Source: Methanobrevibacter sp. (GTDB taxonomy: Archaea; Methanobacteriota; Methanobacteria; Methanobacteriales; Methanobacteriaceae). From it: a stretch of DNA of 50,948 nt. The notes under the pieces are model-generated. The model was given only the letters and a program-made list of their open reading frames with translations, had not been told where the DNA came from and made no database searches. This document shows, piece by piece, positions 17,130 to 27,086 of the stretch. The stretch lies in the NCBI RefSeq assembly GCF_030539555.1, contig NZ_JAUNXX010000007.1, positions 1 through 50,948 of the forward strand, given 5' to 3'. A program made the position numbers and the translations under genes. Position 1 is the stretch's first letter. Each line of letters starts with the position of its first letter.

Positions 17130-18101
17130 ATGAATAAAAAAATTACTTTTGTTTTAGTGTTGGCACTTGCCGCATTCCTTGTAATGGGCTCAGCTAGTGC
17201 AGGTCTCTTCGACTTTTTAGGCGGAGGAGACGACACTGTAAAGATAGGTTATTTACCTTCCGACCACGATGCAGCACTTTTCGTTGCAGACGCTCAAGGT
17301 AAATACGCTGAAAAGAATATTACAACCGAACTTGTTCAATTCAACAATGGTGGAGACTTGATGACTGCTATGGCTAGTGGTGAAGTCGATGTTGGATATG
17401 TTGGGATTGCTCCTGTTTTATCTTCTGTAGCTAAAGGAGTTCCTGTTAAAGTTATTTCTTCTGCTCAAACTGAAGGTAGTGGAATTATTGTAACTAAAGA
17501 TTCTAATATTACTTCTGCTGCTGATTTAAAAGGTAAATCAATTGCAACTCCTGGTGAAGCTTCCATTCAATATGTATTACTTTCATATTACTTGAAACAA
17601 AATAATTTATCTACTGATGATTTGAATATTTCTGCTATGAAAGTTCCTTCAATGAATGATGCTTTAAAAACCAAACAAATTGATGGAATTATTACTTTCC
17701 AACCTTATGTAAGTATCGCAGCAAATGACACAAATAATGTTGTGTTAGAAAACTCTTCTGGAATTTTACCAGACCACCCATGCTGTGTTGTAGTTGCATC
17801 CGATGATTTCATTAAAAACCATGAAAATGAAACTAAAGAAATTATAGCTATTCATGAAAACGCTACTAAATTCATCAATGACAATATTAAAGCAGGTAAT
17901 GCTTCTGAAGTAGTAAAATTATTACCTAAAGATATTGTTTCTGATTCTGATTTAGAAGCTCTTTCACTTGAAAGTTTCCCATTCATTTCAGGTATTGATA
18001 AAGATTTCAAATCAGATGTGGATGCATTCCAAAAACTTGAAGTGGACATTGGTATTCTAAACAGTACTGTATCTCAAGACAAATTGTACTGGGAAGCATA
18101 G
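17130..18101 (+). CDS. ABC-type substrate-binding protein, NitT/TauT (NMT1/SsuA) family, secreted
   Basis: A 323-residue paralogue of the preceding gene. It has a cleavable signal peptide (KKITFVLVLALAAFLVMG, then SASA) and a short Gly-rich linker LFDFLGGGDD before the binding domain. Shared blocks include IGYLPSDHDAALFVADAQGK, MASGEVDVGYVGIAPVLSS and ILPDHPCCVVVASDDFIKN. Compared with the anchored copy its codons are more uniform and AT-ending, as in strongly expressed genes here. It has its own promoter with two palindromes and a strong terminator. No partner permease or ATPase is nearby. The ligand is unknown. Confidence 0.85.
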   Translation: MNKKITFVLVLALAAFLVMGSASAGLFDFLGGGDDTVKIGYLPSDHDAALFVADAQGKYAEKNITTELVQFNNGGDLMTAMASGEVDVGYVGIAPVLSSVAKGVPVKVISSAQTEGSGIIVTKDSNITSAADLKGKSIATPGEASIQYVLLSYYLKQNNLSTDDLNISAMKVPSMNDALKTKQIDGIITFQPYVSIAANDTNNVVLENSSGILPDHPCCVVVASDDFIKNHENETKEIIAIHENATKFINDNIKAGNASEVVKLLPKDIVSDSDLEALSLESFPFISGIDKDFKSDVDAFQKLEVDIGILNSTVSQDKLYWEA

Positions 18102-18132
18102 TTAAATAACTATGCTTTTATTTTAATTTTTT
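18094..18132. terminator. Bidirectional hairpin terminator
   Basis: AAGCATAGTTA, a two-base loop AA, then TAACTATGCTT: a perfect 11-bp stem covering the stop codon region of the binding-protein gene, followed by a T-rich run. It also faces the end of the convergent DUF447 gene. Confidence 0.75.
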
Positions 18133-18749
18133 TCATATTCTTTTTTTATTAATTCCATGACTTCTTTTGATTGTTTGTTCCCGATTCTTGAAATCATTCT
18201 GTCATTTTCAATAACTCTGCCCATATATTCGGCTCTTTTTTCATCATCAACGATTTTATATCTTGAAACATTAACTAGACATTCGATAATCCCTGAAAAT
18301 GCTCTGTTAAATGCTTTAATACTTTCATCATTAACAACGACTTTTTCGATTTTACCTTTAATCATGAAAATGCTTTGGTCATTGTCAATTGGTGTATTTT
18401 CAGCTTTTTGTTCGTTAATGTCAACTACATTAACAATGATATATGACCCTGCATCTTTTAGAATTGCAATATCCTCATCGTCAGTGAAATATTCCTTTGG
18501 AAGTTTATCTAATGTTGATTTAGTAAAAATCATAGGATCTTGGGTGATGTTAACAACATATCTTTTAGTTTCTTGAATGTTTTTTAATGTTTGTGAACCT
18601 TCAAATATCCTGCATCCAATGTCATCTTCACCAAAATACTTTAAACCAATGGCTGCGGAGTTCTTATTGCCATCACCATCAATTGTGGTATAAATGCATT
18701 CATATCTTTCATCTGTGTTTATTCCTATTTTTTCTAAAGTTTCATTCAT
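18123..18749 (-). CDS. DUF447-family protein (flavin-binding split-barrel-like)
   Basis: A 208-residue protein resembling the archaeal DUF447 family, found widely in methanogens and thought to have an FMN-binding split-barrel fold. Seen: the N-terminal YECIYTTIDGDGNKNSAAIG, then RYVVNITQDPMIFTKSTLDKLP and the C-terminal FSGIIECLVNVSRYKIVDDEKRA, as expected for this family. It has no signal peptide. It overlaps the upstream small gene by 4 bp (ATGA), so the two are translated together. The exact reaction is unknown. Confidence 0.75.
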   Translation of the reverse strand: MNETLEKIGINTDERYECIYTTIDGDGNKNSAAIGLKYFGEDDIGCRIFEGSQTLKNIQETKRYVVNITQDPMIFTKSTLDKLPKEYFTDDEDIAILKDAGSYIIVNVVDINEQKAENTPIDNDQSIFMIKGKIEKVVVNDESIKAFNRAFSGIIECLVNVSRYKIVDDEKRAEYMGRVIENDRMISRIGNKQSKEVMELIKKEYEKN

Positions 18750-19096
18750 TTTATCATTTCCTGTTGTACCGGAAAGGCACTGGCGATTTTGTTCAGATTT
18801 TCGAATACATTAATTAATGAATCTAAGCTGCCTTTAATTTCATCATTTTTAATCTGTTTTAGAGTTTCAATATATTGTGGAAATGTATTTTTTCCATTTT
18901 CAAAGAATAAGTAATATTCGTTGAATTGAATTTCTTCCCGGTTTAAATCGGTGATGATGTCTTCATATAATTCTTTGAAATTTCCAGAGATTTCTTCAAA
19001 AGTTGTTTTTATTTCAGGGGTTTCTAAATTTTCTAAAGCATTATTTAATGCTATTAAAGAAATAGTATACAATTCTAAGTCAAGTTCACCATTCAT
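18746..19096 (-). CDS. Hypothetical protein in an operon with the DUF447 gene
   Basis: An acidic, helical protein of about 116 residues, starting at MNGELDLELYTISLIAL with GTGATT upstream. A longer frame from 19147 would add a Phe-rich stretch without a ribosome site. I do not recognise it. Long amphipathic helices dominate (NNALENLETPEIK, KQIKNDEIKGSLDSLINVF) and no cysteine is present. Its stop overlaps the DUF447 start, which argues for a shared function or complex. Confidence 0.65.
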   Translation of the reverse strand: MNGELDLELYTISLIALNNALENLETPEIKTTFEEISGNFKELYEDIITDLNREEIQFNEYYLFFENGKNTFPQYIETLKQIKNDEIKGSLDSLINVFENLNKIASAFPVQQEMIK

Positions 19097-19156
19097 GGCA
19101 ATCACTAAATTTTTGAATAAGAAATAAAAAAAGAGTAAATTTCTCAATTTGAGAAA

Positions 19157-21253
19157 TTATAATTTGATTTTAATATCGAGTGCAGATGAACCTTCTTCGT
19201 AAACAAAGATTGGGTTAATGTCTAACTCGGATATTTCTGGGAAGTCTAAGGTTAATCTGGCCACTCTTTTAATAGCTTCTTTGACTTCTTCAACATCGCA
19301 AGGTGCTTCACCTCTGTATCCTTCAAGTAATTTGGATACTTTGGTTGAGGCGATTTGTTCTTCAATTTCTTGAGAACTCATTCCTTTTGCAAGGTTGAAT
19401 GAAACATCTTCGATGAGGTTTACATAGATTCCACCCATACCGAATGCAATCATTGGTCCGAATTGTTTGTCACGAATCATACCAACAATCACTTCTTCAC
19501 CGGAGTCCATCATTTTTTGAACTTCCACGCCATCTGGAACAATATCTGGGTGTGCAGCTTTTGCATTTGCAATAATTTCGTCATAAGTTGCTTTTGCTTC
19601 TTCTGCTGTTGAAATTCCTACTTTTACACCACCAATATCTGATTTGTGTAAAATTTTATCTGATGCAATTTTAAGCACAACAGGGAATTCCATTTCTTCG
19701 GCTAAAGTCGCTGCTTCATCAGCACTTGTTGATAATTTAATTGGTGCTGCTGAAATTCCATATGCTTCAGCCACTGCATATGCTTCACTACCAAGTAGAG
19801 TATCTCTTCCATCAGCTTTAACTTTGTCGAATATTGCTTTTACTGCATCCTTGTCCATATCATCGATTTTTTCAATGACATCATCATATTCCTTATTTTC
19901 GAGTTCAGCATATCTTGTCATTGCTTCGAGTGCAGTTACGGCAGTTTCAGGGAATACGTATGTTGGCACTCCGTTGTCCCTTAAGGCTTCATTTGCAGCT
20001 TCAAATGATGGTCCACCCATGTTAACAACAATAATCGGTTTGTCAAATTCTTTTCTCTCTTCTAAAATTGCATTTGCAATTCCATCAGGATCTGCTGATG
20101 CGGTAGGACAAACCATGATAATTAGACTGTCAACTTCATCCTGGCTCAATACAATTTCTAAAGATTCTTTATATCTGCTAACTGGGGCATCACCTAATAC
20201 GTCAATAGGGTTTTTAGCACTACCTTCATCAGTAACACATTCTTTTAATCTGGCAGTGGTTTCTTCATCGAATTTAACGAGGTTTAAACCTACTTTTTCC
20301 ATAGCATCTACTGTAAGTACTCCTCCACCACCTGCATTGGTGATGATAGCTACATTGTCCCCTTTTGGAAGTGGGGCTTTGGAGAATGCTAATCCCAAAT
20401 CAAATAATTCTGCCATTGTTTCTACACGCATAATTCCTGATTGTCTGAATGCGGTATCAAATGCAAGGTCACTTCCTGCAAGCGCACCTGTGTGTGAGGA
20501 TGCTGCTTCTGCTCCTGCTGAACTTGAACCGGATTTAAGTACAATAATAGGTTTTTTACGAGCAGTTTCTCTCATTGTTCTTACAAAGTCTTCATCATCA
20601 GAAATGGATTCAAGATAACAAATGATTACTTTAGTTTCATCATCTTCCGCTAAATATTGCAATAATTCAATTTCACTTACTCCGGCTTTGTTACCTAAAC
20701 TGATTACTTTACTGAATCCGATTCCGGAAGTTACGCTCCAATCGATAATAGCCACCATCATTGCTCCACTTTGGGAAATAAATGCCATATTTCCTGTCGG
20801 AGGCATCATTTGGGAAAATGACCCGTTTAATGGTGTGTGTGAATCAGTGATTCCTAAACTGTTTGGTCCAATAATGTTTATTCCATATTCTTCACCAAGT
20901 GCTGTTAATTCTGCTTCTAATTTAGCTCCTTCTCCACCGACTTCCTTAAATCCGGCAGTAATAACTACCATATTTTCAACGCCTTTTTCACCACATTCTT
21001 TAACGGCAGTGTTTACAAATACGGAAGGGATTGTTATAATTGCTAAGTCAACATCTCCCGGAACATCGGTAATGTTTGCATAAGCTTTTTTACCTAAAAT
21101 CTCTCCGCCTTTTGGGTTTACCGGATATATTTCTCCTTCGAATCCATCATTGATTAGGTTGTCCACAATGATGTATCCTACTTTTCCTGGTGTATTGGAA
21201 GCACCAATAACAGCCACGGATTCAGGTTTAAACATCTTATTGAGATCGATCAT
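19157..21253 (-). CDS. Acetate-CoA ligase (ADP-forming), fused alpha-beta
   Basis: A 698-residue fusion enzyme that interconverts an acyl-CoA, ADP and phosphate with the acid, CoA and ATP. The alpha part opens with a CoA-binding domain (PESVAVIGASNTPGKVGY) and two succinyl-CoA ligase-like domains. SSHTGALAGSD carries the catalytic histidine that is phosphorylated. The C-terminal part from about 470 is an ATP-grasp domain (FPVVLKIASDKILHKSDIGG). In a methanogen it may use acetate for cell carbon, or acids from amino-acid breakdown. AGGAGA precedes the start. A one-mismatch copy of the regional palindrome lies 58 bp upstream (21311). Confidence 0.9.
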   Translation of the reverse strand: MIDLNKMFKPESVAVIGASNTPGKVGYIIVDNLINDGFEGEIYPVNPKGGEILGKKAYANITDVPGDVDLAIITIPSVFVNTAVKECGEKGVENMVVITAGFKEVGGEGAKLEAELTALGEEYGINIIGPNSLGITDSHTPLNGSFSQMMPPTGNMAFISQSGAMMVAIIDWSVTSGIGFSKVISLGNKAGVSEIELLQYLAEDDETKVIICYLESISDDEDFVRTMRETARKKPIIVLKSGSSSAGAEAASSHTGALAGSDLAFDTAFRQSGIMRVETMAELFDLGLAFSKAPLPKGDNVAIITNAGGGGVLTVDAMEKVGLNLVKFDEETTARLKECVTDEGSAKNPIDVLGDAPVSRYKESLEIVLSQDEVDSLIIMVCPTASADPDGIANAILEERKEFDKPIIVVNMGGPSFEAANEALRDNGVPTYVFPETAVTALEAMTRYAELENKEYDDVIEKIDDMDKDAVKAIFDKVKADGRDTLLGSEAYAVAEAYGISAAPIKLSTSADEAATLAEEMEFPVVLKIASDKILHKSDIGGVKVGISTAEEAKATYDEIIANAKAAHPDIVPDGVEVQKMMDSGEEVIVGMIRDKQFGPMIAFGMGGIYVNLIEDVSFNLAKGMSSQEIEEQIASTKVSKLLEGYRGEAPCDVEEVKEAIKRVARLTLDFPEISELDINPIFVYEEGSSALDIKIKL

Positions 21254-21606
21254 AAGTTTCTCTCCTAATAATTTTTGTTAACATTATATTAATTTATAAT
21301 GATAAATAATTAACAATTATTATAATTATAATATATGTTATATGATATTTAAATATATTGTTTAATATTCGCTTAAAGACTGTATAAAATAAGATACGAT
21401 AATATATGTAATTGTTTTTTTAATTTTTGAATTTATAAATAACTTTTTTCAAAAAAATAAAACATTTTAGATTTAAAATTTTTTTAGGGATATTGGATAT
21501 TTTCGCTTAAACTTTATAATGTAGGATAATTATAATTATATATAAATAATAAACTTTTGATATTATAATTTCAAATATTATAATATATGAAATTAAGGGG
21601 AATTAT
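21254..21606. promoter_or_regulatory. 353-bp very AT-rich divergent promoter region
   Basis: No gene seen. For the minus-strand gene there is a TATA-like CATTATAAATTAA near 21291 and a near-copy of the palindrome (TAACAATTATTA, 21311-21322, one mismatch). The sequence TTCGCTTAAA occurs twice (21368 and 21502), each followed closely by a TATA-like stretch (TGTATAAAATAAG and CTTTATAATG). They look like two similar plus-strand promoters for the gene at 21607. Confidence 0.5.
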
Positions 21607-22527
21607 ATGAGCTTAATAATTGCTTACATTGGAAAGAAAGGCTGTGTAATGGCAGCAGATAAAAGAAAAATAGGTTATTTCGGTGATAAAGAAAATTTAG
21701 AAGTTTTAGAAAAAGAATTGTATAATGGTGAAATTAGCTCTGATGATGAATTCAATAAAAGAGCTAGTGAACTTGGTATTTCTGTAAAAATTACAGATGA
21801 TGCTAGCAAATTAAAAATTGTCGGCAACTGTGTGAGGGGGGAAGTAAGCACTAAAGGGGCGTTTGAAACAAAACGCAGAAGAATTTACGGAACTACTAAT
21901 GGTTATCAATTAGTTGAACTATTGGGTTCAGAGGTCTCTTCACGTAAAGCCGGTGAAAGCGGAATTGTAATTTTCGGTAATAATTTTGCTAAAAAAATGG
22001 CGGAGACATTAATTTCAAGAAAATTCAAACCTTCTTCAAGTTTAAAATCCAAAGGCGAAGTATTTGAAGAAGTTATTAAGGAAGTTTCATCAAAAACCCC
22101 TACTGTGGGTGTTAACTGCGATATATTGAAACAGGGTCCGCATTATAATTCTTCTCAAGCTCAAAAACATTTGAACATAACAATTGACAATGATGTTAAG
22201 GTGTTAGTTAAATTCAGACAGAATCTAACAGAACAAATTGTCCAACAGAGTATTGAAATAGAAATGGCTAGCAAAATTATCGACAAAGGTGATGTGGGTA
22301 AAATCGTAAATATTGATGGAAATATTTTATATGTTCAACTAAATGCTAAAACACAGGCATTGGACGGAAATTGGAAACAATTGGCAGCACCGGGTCAAAA
22401 TGTAATAATGTTTACAGAAAGTAGTGATGTTAAAATAGGGGATGAAGTCACAATTGATAATGAGGAGTTATGCATTAAAAAGAATAAGTCTCCTCTAAAA
22501 TGTGACGTTATTTTATGTTCATTATGA
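21607..22527 (+). CDS. DUF2121-like archaeal protein
   Basis: A 306-residue protein. The opening MSLIIAYIGKKGCVMAADKRKIG resembles the archaeal DUF2121 family and recalls the start of proteasome-like hydrolases, but no processed catalytic Thr is evident. The middle has GESGIVIFGNNFAKKMAETL, and the C-terminal third (KIVNIDGNILYVQLNAKTQA…) looks beta-rich. There is no signal peptide. It lies 10 bp before a metallo-hydrolase gene on the same strand, probably in one operon. The function is unknown and the family name is a moderate call. Confidence 0.6.
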   Translation: MSLIIAYIGKKGCVMAADKRKIGYFGDKENLEVLEKELYNGEISSDDEFNKRASELGISVKITDDASKLKIVGNCVRGEVSTKGAFETKRRRIYGTTNGYQLVELLGSEVSSRKAGESGIVIFGNNFAKKMAETLISRKFKPSSSLKSKGEVFEEVIKEVSSKTPTVGVNCDILKQGPHYNSSQAQKHLNITIDNDVKVLVKFRQNLTEQIVQQSIEIEMASKIIDKGDVGKIVNIDGNILYVQLNAKTQALDGNWKQLAAPGQNVIMFTESSDVKIGDEVTIDNEELCIKKNKSPLKCDVILCSL

Positions 22528-22537
22528 TGGGATTTAA

Positions 22538-23467
22538 ATGAAATTAACTTTTTTAGGAAGTGGGGGTGGCAGATTTTCTGCCATATCTCAGAGACGAATG
22601 ACTGGGGGATTTAGGATTGATAATCTTAATGGAAAGAATTATCATATTGACCCGGGGCCTGGAGCTCTCATAAGAACTTATCAGTTTGGTTTTGACCCTC
22701 GAAATTTAAGCGGTATTTTTGTTTCACATGCACACACTGATCATTATAATGATGCGGAAATTCTCATAGAGGCAATGACCAGAGGGATGACCAGAAGTTA
22801 TGGAACCATTTTTGGAAGTACAAGTGTGTTAAACGGTTTTGAAAAATGGGGTCCATGTATTTCTTCTTACCATCAATCCAAATCGGATACAATAGTTTTG
22901 AAACCTGATGAGGTCAGTGAAGTAAACGGCATTAAAGTTAAAGGAACAAAAACCCTTCACGGCGATCCTGCAGGTGTTGGTTTTCAGATAGATTATAACG
23001 GCTTTAAAATTTCTTATACTTCAGATACCGGATATTTTGATGAATTGCCTTATTATCATAAAGGTGCGGACATTTTGATATCAAGTGTATTGAGACCGGG
23101 AAACAGGTCTATTCATGGGCACATGTGCTCCCGCAATTTCATTGACTTGATTAATGAATTGCAACCGAAAGTTGCAGTAATGACTCATTTGGGTCTTAAG
23201 ATGATTTCCTCAAATCCGGTCACTGAAGCTAAAAAGATTTCAAAAGAAACCGGCGTTAAGGTAATAGCCGCATTTGATGGATTGTCCTTCAATGTTAATT
23301 ACAACAATCCTAAAAGATTCAGATTGATATCCCTTAAGGATGTGGAATCTCAAAACCATAGCACCAGTCATACATTATATAATAGTGAAAGGCGCAATTC
23401 TTATCAGACTGCCATTAAAAATAATGAATTTGATGAGCTTTCAATAATAAAAAGAAATAAGAATTAA
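22538..23467 (+). CDS. Metallo-beta-lactamase-fold hydrolase
   Basis: A 309-residue MBL-fold protein. [16 protein letters not shown] is the metal-binding HxHxDH motif, [11 protein letters not shown] is the N-terminal family glycine loop, and [14 protein letters not shown] supplies the later metal-binding Asp. [10 protein letters not shown] gives a late His. It resembles RNase Z-like and phosphodiesterase-like MBL proteins, but the substrate cannot be assigned. It follows the DUF2121-like gene by 10 bp. Its end overlaps the convergent aroC by 4 bp. Confidence 0.85.
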   Translation: MKLTFLGSGGGRFSAISQRRMTGGFRIDNLNGKNYHIDPGPGALIRTYQFGFDPRNLSGIFVSHAHTDHYNDAEILIEAMTRGMTRSYGTIFGSTSVLNGFEKWGPCISSYHQSKSDTIVLKPDEVSEVNGIKVKGTKTLHGDPAGVGFQIDYNGFKISYTSDTGYFDELPYYHKGADILISSVLRPGNRSIHGHMCSRNFIDLINELQPKVAVMTHLGLKMISSNPVTEAKKISKETGVKVIAAFDGLSFNVNYNNPKRFRLISLKDVESQNHSTSHTLYNSERRNSYQTAIKNNEFDELSIIKRNKN

Positions 23468-24558
23468 AGTTCCAAATTTGCTGGATGGATGAATCCTGAG
23501 CGAATCATATGGTCTGCTAAGATAATTGCAGTGCTTGACTCAGCCACTATTGTCACTCTAGGGCAAATGCAGGGGTCATGCCTTCCTTTAATTTCTATTT
23601 TTTCATTTTCTCTTTTTTCTAAATTAATGGAATTTTGGCATTTTGAAATTGAAGGGGTAGGTTTAACAGCAATTCTTGAAATTATCGGCATTCCATTGCT
23701 CATTCCACCAATTATTCCTCCGGAGTTGTTGGTTTTAGTAGTTATCTTATCATTTTCAATATGATATTCGTCATTTATTTCAGAGCCAGTATGATTTGCC
23801 ACATCAAATCCCAGACCGATTTCAACTCCTTTAACCGCACCTATATTCATCAGTATTCTTGCAAGATCCCCGTCCAATCTTTCAAATACAGGTTCCCCAA
23901 GACCTGCTGGGATGCCAACAGCTATTGTTTCTACAATTCCTCCAACAGAATCTCCTTCGCTTTTTTTATCAATAATTAATTTTTCCATTTCACTGGCCGC
24001 TTTTAGGTCTGCGCAACGGACAGGATTCTTTTCAACATTTTCTCTGATTATACTGAATTCCTGAGGCTCAGCTTTAATGTTTCCAATTTGGGTAACGTGT
24101 GATATTATTTCAATATCCTGTGTTTTAAGGAGTTTTTTAGCTATTGCCCCGCCGATTACATGGCCGACAGTAACTCTTCCACTTCCACGACCTCCGCCGT
24201 TATAGTCATAGTTTCCGTATTTGCTCATCCAACCGAAGTCTCCATGAGAAGGGCGAGGGGTATTTTTAAACATGGAATAATCCTTGGAATGCTGATTTTT
24301 ATTGAAGATAACTCCTGTAATTGGTGTTCCATCGGTTTTACCTTCAAAAATTCCAGACAATATTTGTACTTCATCTGATTCCTTTCTAGGTGTTGTAACA
24401 CTGCTGGTTCCAGGTTTTCTTTTATCAAGTTCCTTTTGAATATCTTCCTGGCTCAATTCAAGATTTGCAGGACATCCGTCAACAATAGCTCCTAAAGCTT
24501 TACCGTGACTAGCTCCAAAGCTTGTCACTTTAAATTTTTCTCCAATTGAATTTGACAT
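23464..24558 (-). CDS. aroC: Chorismate synthase
   Basis: A 364-residue enzyme for the last step of the shikimate pathway, turning 5-enolpyruvylshikimate 3-phosphate into chorismate with reduced FMN. Seen: [53 protein letters not shown] and [19 protein letters not shown], all diagnostic. The length is normal. GAGGCTGA precedes the start. No other aro gene adjoins it. Confidence 0.96.
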   Translation of the reverse strand: MSNSIGEKFKVTSFGASHGKALGAIVDGCPANLELSQEDIQKELDKRKPGTSSVTTPRKESDEVQILSGIFEGKTDGTPITGVIFNKNQHSKDYSMFKNTPRPSHGDFGWMSKYGNYDYNGGGRGSGRVTVGHVIGGAIAKKLLKTQDIEIISHVTQIGNIKAEPQEFSIIRENVEKNPVRCADLKAASEMEKLIIDKKSEGDSVGGIVETIAVGIPAGLGEPVFERLDGDLARILMNIGAVKGVEIGLGFDVANHTGSEINDEYHIENDKITTKTNNSGGIIGGMSNGMPIISRIAVKPTPSISKCQNSINLEKRENEKIEIKGRHDPCICPRVTIVAESSTAIILADHMIRSGFIHPANLEL

Positions 24559-24666
24559 TTTCAGCCTCTTTGTGATAATTATTGAAATATTTGTCGTTTT
24601 AATTATTTATTGTTTGGTAATAATTTTAAATAATTCTAAGTTAAGATATTTAATTAAGTGATTATT

Positions 24667-25671
24667 ATGGAATTTCCAACTACAAGAATGAGAAGATTAA
24701 GAAAAAATGCAAAAATTAGAGATATTGTTCGTGAAACTAAACTTCAAAAAGAAGACTTGATTTATCCGATTTATTTTAAAGAAGAGCTTCAGGGATTGCA
24801 AAAAGAAGAAATATCATCACTTCCAGGTGAATTCAGATATTCTCTTGATGCGGGTGTTGAATTTGCAAAACAACTTGAATCTAAAGGATTAAAATCAATA
24901 ATTGTATTTGGAATACCAAAAGAGGATACCAAAGATGAGATAGCTTCTCCTGATTACTCAGCAACTGGCATTGTTCAAAAGGCCATCAGAAAACTTAAAA
25001 AAGAAACAGACCTTGTTATAATCAGTGATGTTTGTTTATGCCAGTACACTTCTCATGGTCATTGTGGGATGATAAGGGATAATGATGATACTGATGATGG
25101 AATCGAAATATTGAATGATGAGTCTCTCCCATATATTGCAAAAGTTGCTCTGTCCCATGCAGAAGCGGGAGCAGATATTGTTGCACCTTCAGACATGATG
25201 GATGGAAGGGTTGGAGCAATCAGACAGGCGTTGGATGACAATGGATTCACAAATGTGATGATAATGTCATACTCAGCCAAATATGCATCTGCATTTTATG
25301 AACCATTTAGAGTTGCTGCCTGTTCATCACCGCATTTGGGGGATAGAAAATCCTATCAGATGGATCCTGGAAATGCTATTGAGGCAATCCGTGAATGTGA
25401 ATTGGATGTAATTGAAGGGACAGATTTTCTGATGGTAAAACCTGCACTTCCGTATCTTGACGTTGTCCGTATGGTTCGCGATGAATTCATGCTTCCCTTG
25501 GTCGCATATAATGTAAGTGGGGAATACTCAATGATTATGGCAGCAATTGAAAAAGGATATTTGACTGAAAGAGCTATTTTAGAATCCCTTCTCTCAATTA
25601 AAAGGGCTGGAGCAGACTTGATAATCACTAACTTTGCACCTTATTTGCTTTTAAATGAGTTGATAGAATGA
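24667..25671 (+). CDS. hemB: Porphobilinogen synthase (delta-aminolevulinate dehydratase)
   Basis: About 334 residues from the ATG at 24667; a GTG three codons earlier is less likely because AAGTGATTATT then serves as the ribosome site. It joins two 5-aminolevulinates to porphobilinogen for tetrapyrroles such as F430, corrinoid and siroheme. [14 protein letters not shown] is the zinc-binding cysteine cluster, [17 protein letters not shown] carries one active-site Lys, and [11 protein letters not shown] carries the Schiff-base Lys. Its stop overlaps the next gene (ATGA). Confidence 0.96.
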   Translation: MEFPTTRMRRLRKNAKIRDIVRETKLQKEDLIYPIYFKEELQGLQKEEISSLPGEFRYSLDAGVEFAKQLESKGLKSIIVFGIPKEDTKDEIASPDYSATGIVQKAIRKLKKETDLVIISDVCLCQYTSHGHCGMIRDNDDTDDGIEILNDESLPYIAKVALSHAEAGADIVAPSDMMDGRVGAIRQALDDNGFTNVMIMSYSAKYASAFYEPFRVAACSSPHLGDRKSYQMDPGNAIEAIRECELDVIEGTDFLMVKPALPYLDVVRMVRDEFMLPLVAYNVSGEYSMIMAAIEKGYLTERAILESLLSIKRAGADLIITNFAPYLLLNELIE

Positions 25672-26546
25672 ATCCTTCAGAAATCGCAAAAATTGCGCAG
25701 ATTGCATCTGCCTTAGAGGTAAGCGGATATCCGAAACCGGGAAATGTTCATAGAACTCGTGACTATGATGATATGGTATTCGAAGACTTTGTAATAAGTG
25801 GGATTGTAATAGGCGATACCATTCGTGAGGCATGCACTGATGTGGATGTTGAAAACCCTCTTCTTGGAAAATACATTTTGCAGGCTGTAGCCGAAACAGA
25901 TAGGTGGATTAAAAATAACACCAATTTGGGAATAGTCATGATGACAACACCTATTGCTGTTGCAGCGGCTATTAGTGATGATTTTGATGATATTCGTGAA
26001 AATATTAAAGTTTTAATGGCCAATACTTCTGTTGATGATGCATGTGATTTGTATGATGCAATCAACATTGCAGATGCAGGCGGAATGGGTGACCAGGATG
26101 AATATGATGTGGCAAGTGACAATGCTAAAAACGAATTGAGAGAAAATAATCAAACCATGTTTGATGTATTAAAAATATCAGCTCCATGGGATATGCTGGC
26201 TCGTGAAATGACCTCTGATATGCCTGCCGTTTTTGAGATAGGTTATCCGACATATCATAAACTAAAAGAGGAGAAATCTCAAAACGATGCTTGCGTATTG
26301 ACATTCCTGACTATATTGTCACAGGTTCCAGATACTCTAATTTCAAGAAAATACGGCTCTGATGAAGCCTTGAAGATTTCTATGATGACAAGGGATTTGC
26401 TTAATTTAAAGGATGATGTTGATTTTGATGAAAGGCTTAAGGAATTTGATGACTTTTTATTTAAAAATAAGTATAATCCTGGAACAACCGCTGATTTAAC
26501 TGCGGCTTCTATTTTTGTAAGCTATCTGAAATCAAATTTTGAATAA
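25668..26546 (+). CDS. CitG-like triphosphoribosyl-dephospho-CoA synthase family protein
   Basis: A 292-residue protein of the CitG/MdcB family, which in bacteria attaches a triphosphoribosyl group to dephospho-CoA. Seen: the N-terminal [22 protein letters not shown], a family block that binds nucleotide, [14 protein letters not shown], and the C-terminal [16 protein letters not shown], also characteristic. Methanogens lack the citrate lyase this normally serves, so the archaeal member probably has another nucleotide-transfer role. It overlaps hemB by 4 bp and is co-translated with it. Confidence 0.8.
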   Translation: MNPSEIAKIAQIASALEVSGYPKPGNVHRTRDYDDMVFEDFVISGIVIGDTIREACTDVDVENPLLGKYILQAVAETDRWIKNNTNLGIVMMTTPIAVAAAISDDFDDIRENIKVLMANTSVDDACDLYDAINIADAGGMGDQDEYDVASDNAKNELRENNQTMFDVLKISAPWDMLAREMTSDMPAVFEIGYPTYHKLKEEKSQNDACVLTFLTILSQVPDTLISRKYGSDEALKISMMTRDLLNLKDDVDFDERLKEFDDFLFKNKYNPGTTADLTAASIFVSYLKSNFE

Positions 26547-26555
26547 TTATTTCAA

Positions 26556-26969
26556 TTATTCAATTATTTCTTTTGTAATCTTAGCTGCAGATTCAACCAT
26601 TTTTGGACAGAATTCCTTAAAAAGATTATTTTCAATTGCAAATTTTACCCCTTCAGGGGTTGTAATATCACAATTTAGTAATTCATTGCATATGTATGAG
26701 CCATTTTCAGCACTGAATTTATCTAGAAACTTTTCACAAACATCATCACTTTTTGCTTTATTTTCACCATATTTTAAGCCTAAAGCCATAAGCGCACCAG
26801 TGCAAGCTCCACAAACTTCTCCTTTACGCATTCCACTTCCAAAACATGCTCCAATCTTTAAAGCCAAATGTTTATCAAGTCCTAATTTTTCACTGAATGC
26901 TGCAAATACTGCTTGAGAGCACATATAACCGTTTTCAAATAATTGTATTGCTTCTTTAATTTGTGTCAT
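26556..26969 (-). CDS. C_GCAxxG_C_C-family protein (putative redox protein)
   Basis: About 137 residues from the ATG at 26969; the upstream extension to 27023 is a Lys/Asn-rich stretch without family similarity. The name pattern is visible: NGYMCSQAVFAAF, IGACFGSGMRKGEVCGACTGALMALG, SYICNELL and KEFCPKMV, giving five or more conserved cysteines. The family is small, common in anaerobes and thought to be redox-active or to bind metal. The function is not established. It is monocistronic and convergent with the CitG-like gene. Confidence 0.85.
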   Translation of the reverse strand: MTQIKEAIQLFENGYMCSQAVFAAFSEKLGLDKHLALKIGACFGSGMRKGEVCGACTGALMALGLKYGENKAKSDDVCEKFLDKFSAENGSYICNELLNCDITTPEGVKFAIENNLFKEFCPKMVESAAKITKEIIE

Positions 26970-27086
26970 AATATATTTTTTGTATTTTTTGTTAAATAAT
27001 TTCTTATTTTTTAATATCAGCACTATATTTATAAATGTTTTCTGACAGATATTATTATATTATTAATCTTAAATTATGGTGTTTGA

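Noticed and set aside
19644-20618. Long antisense open frame (324 codons) opposite the acetyl-CoA synthetase
   Set aside because: Ser/Ala-rich translation with no domain, a mirror of the codon pattern of the real gene, and no ribosome site.
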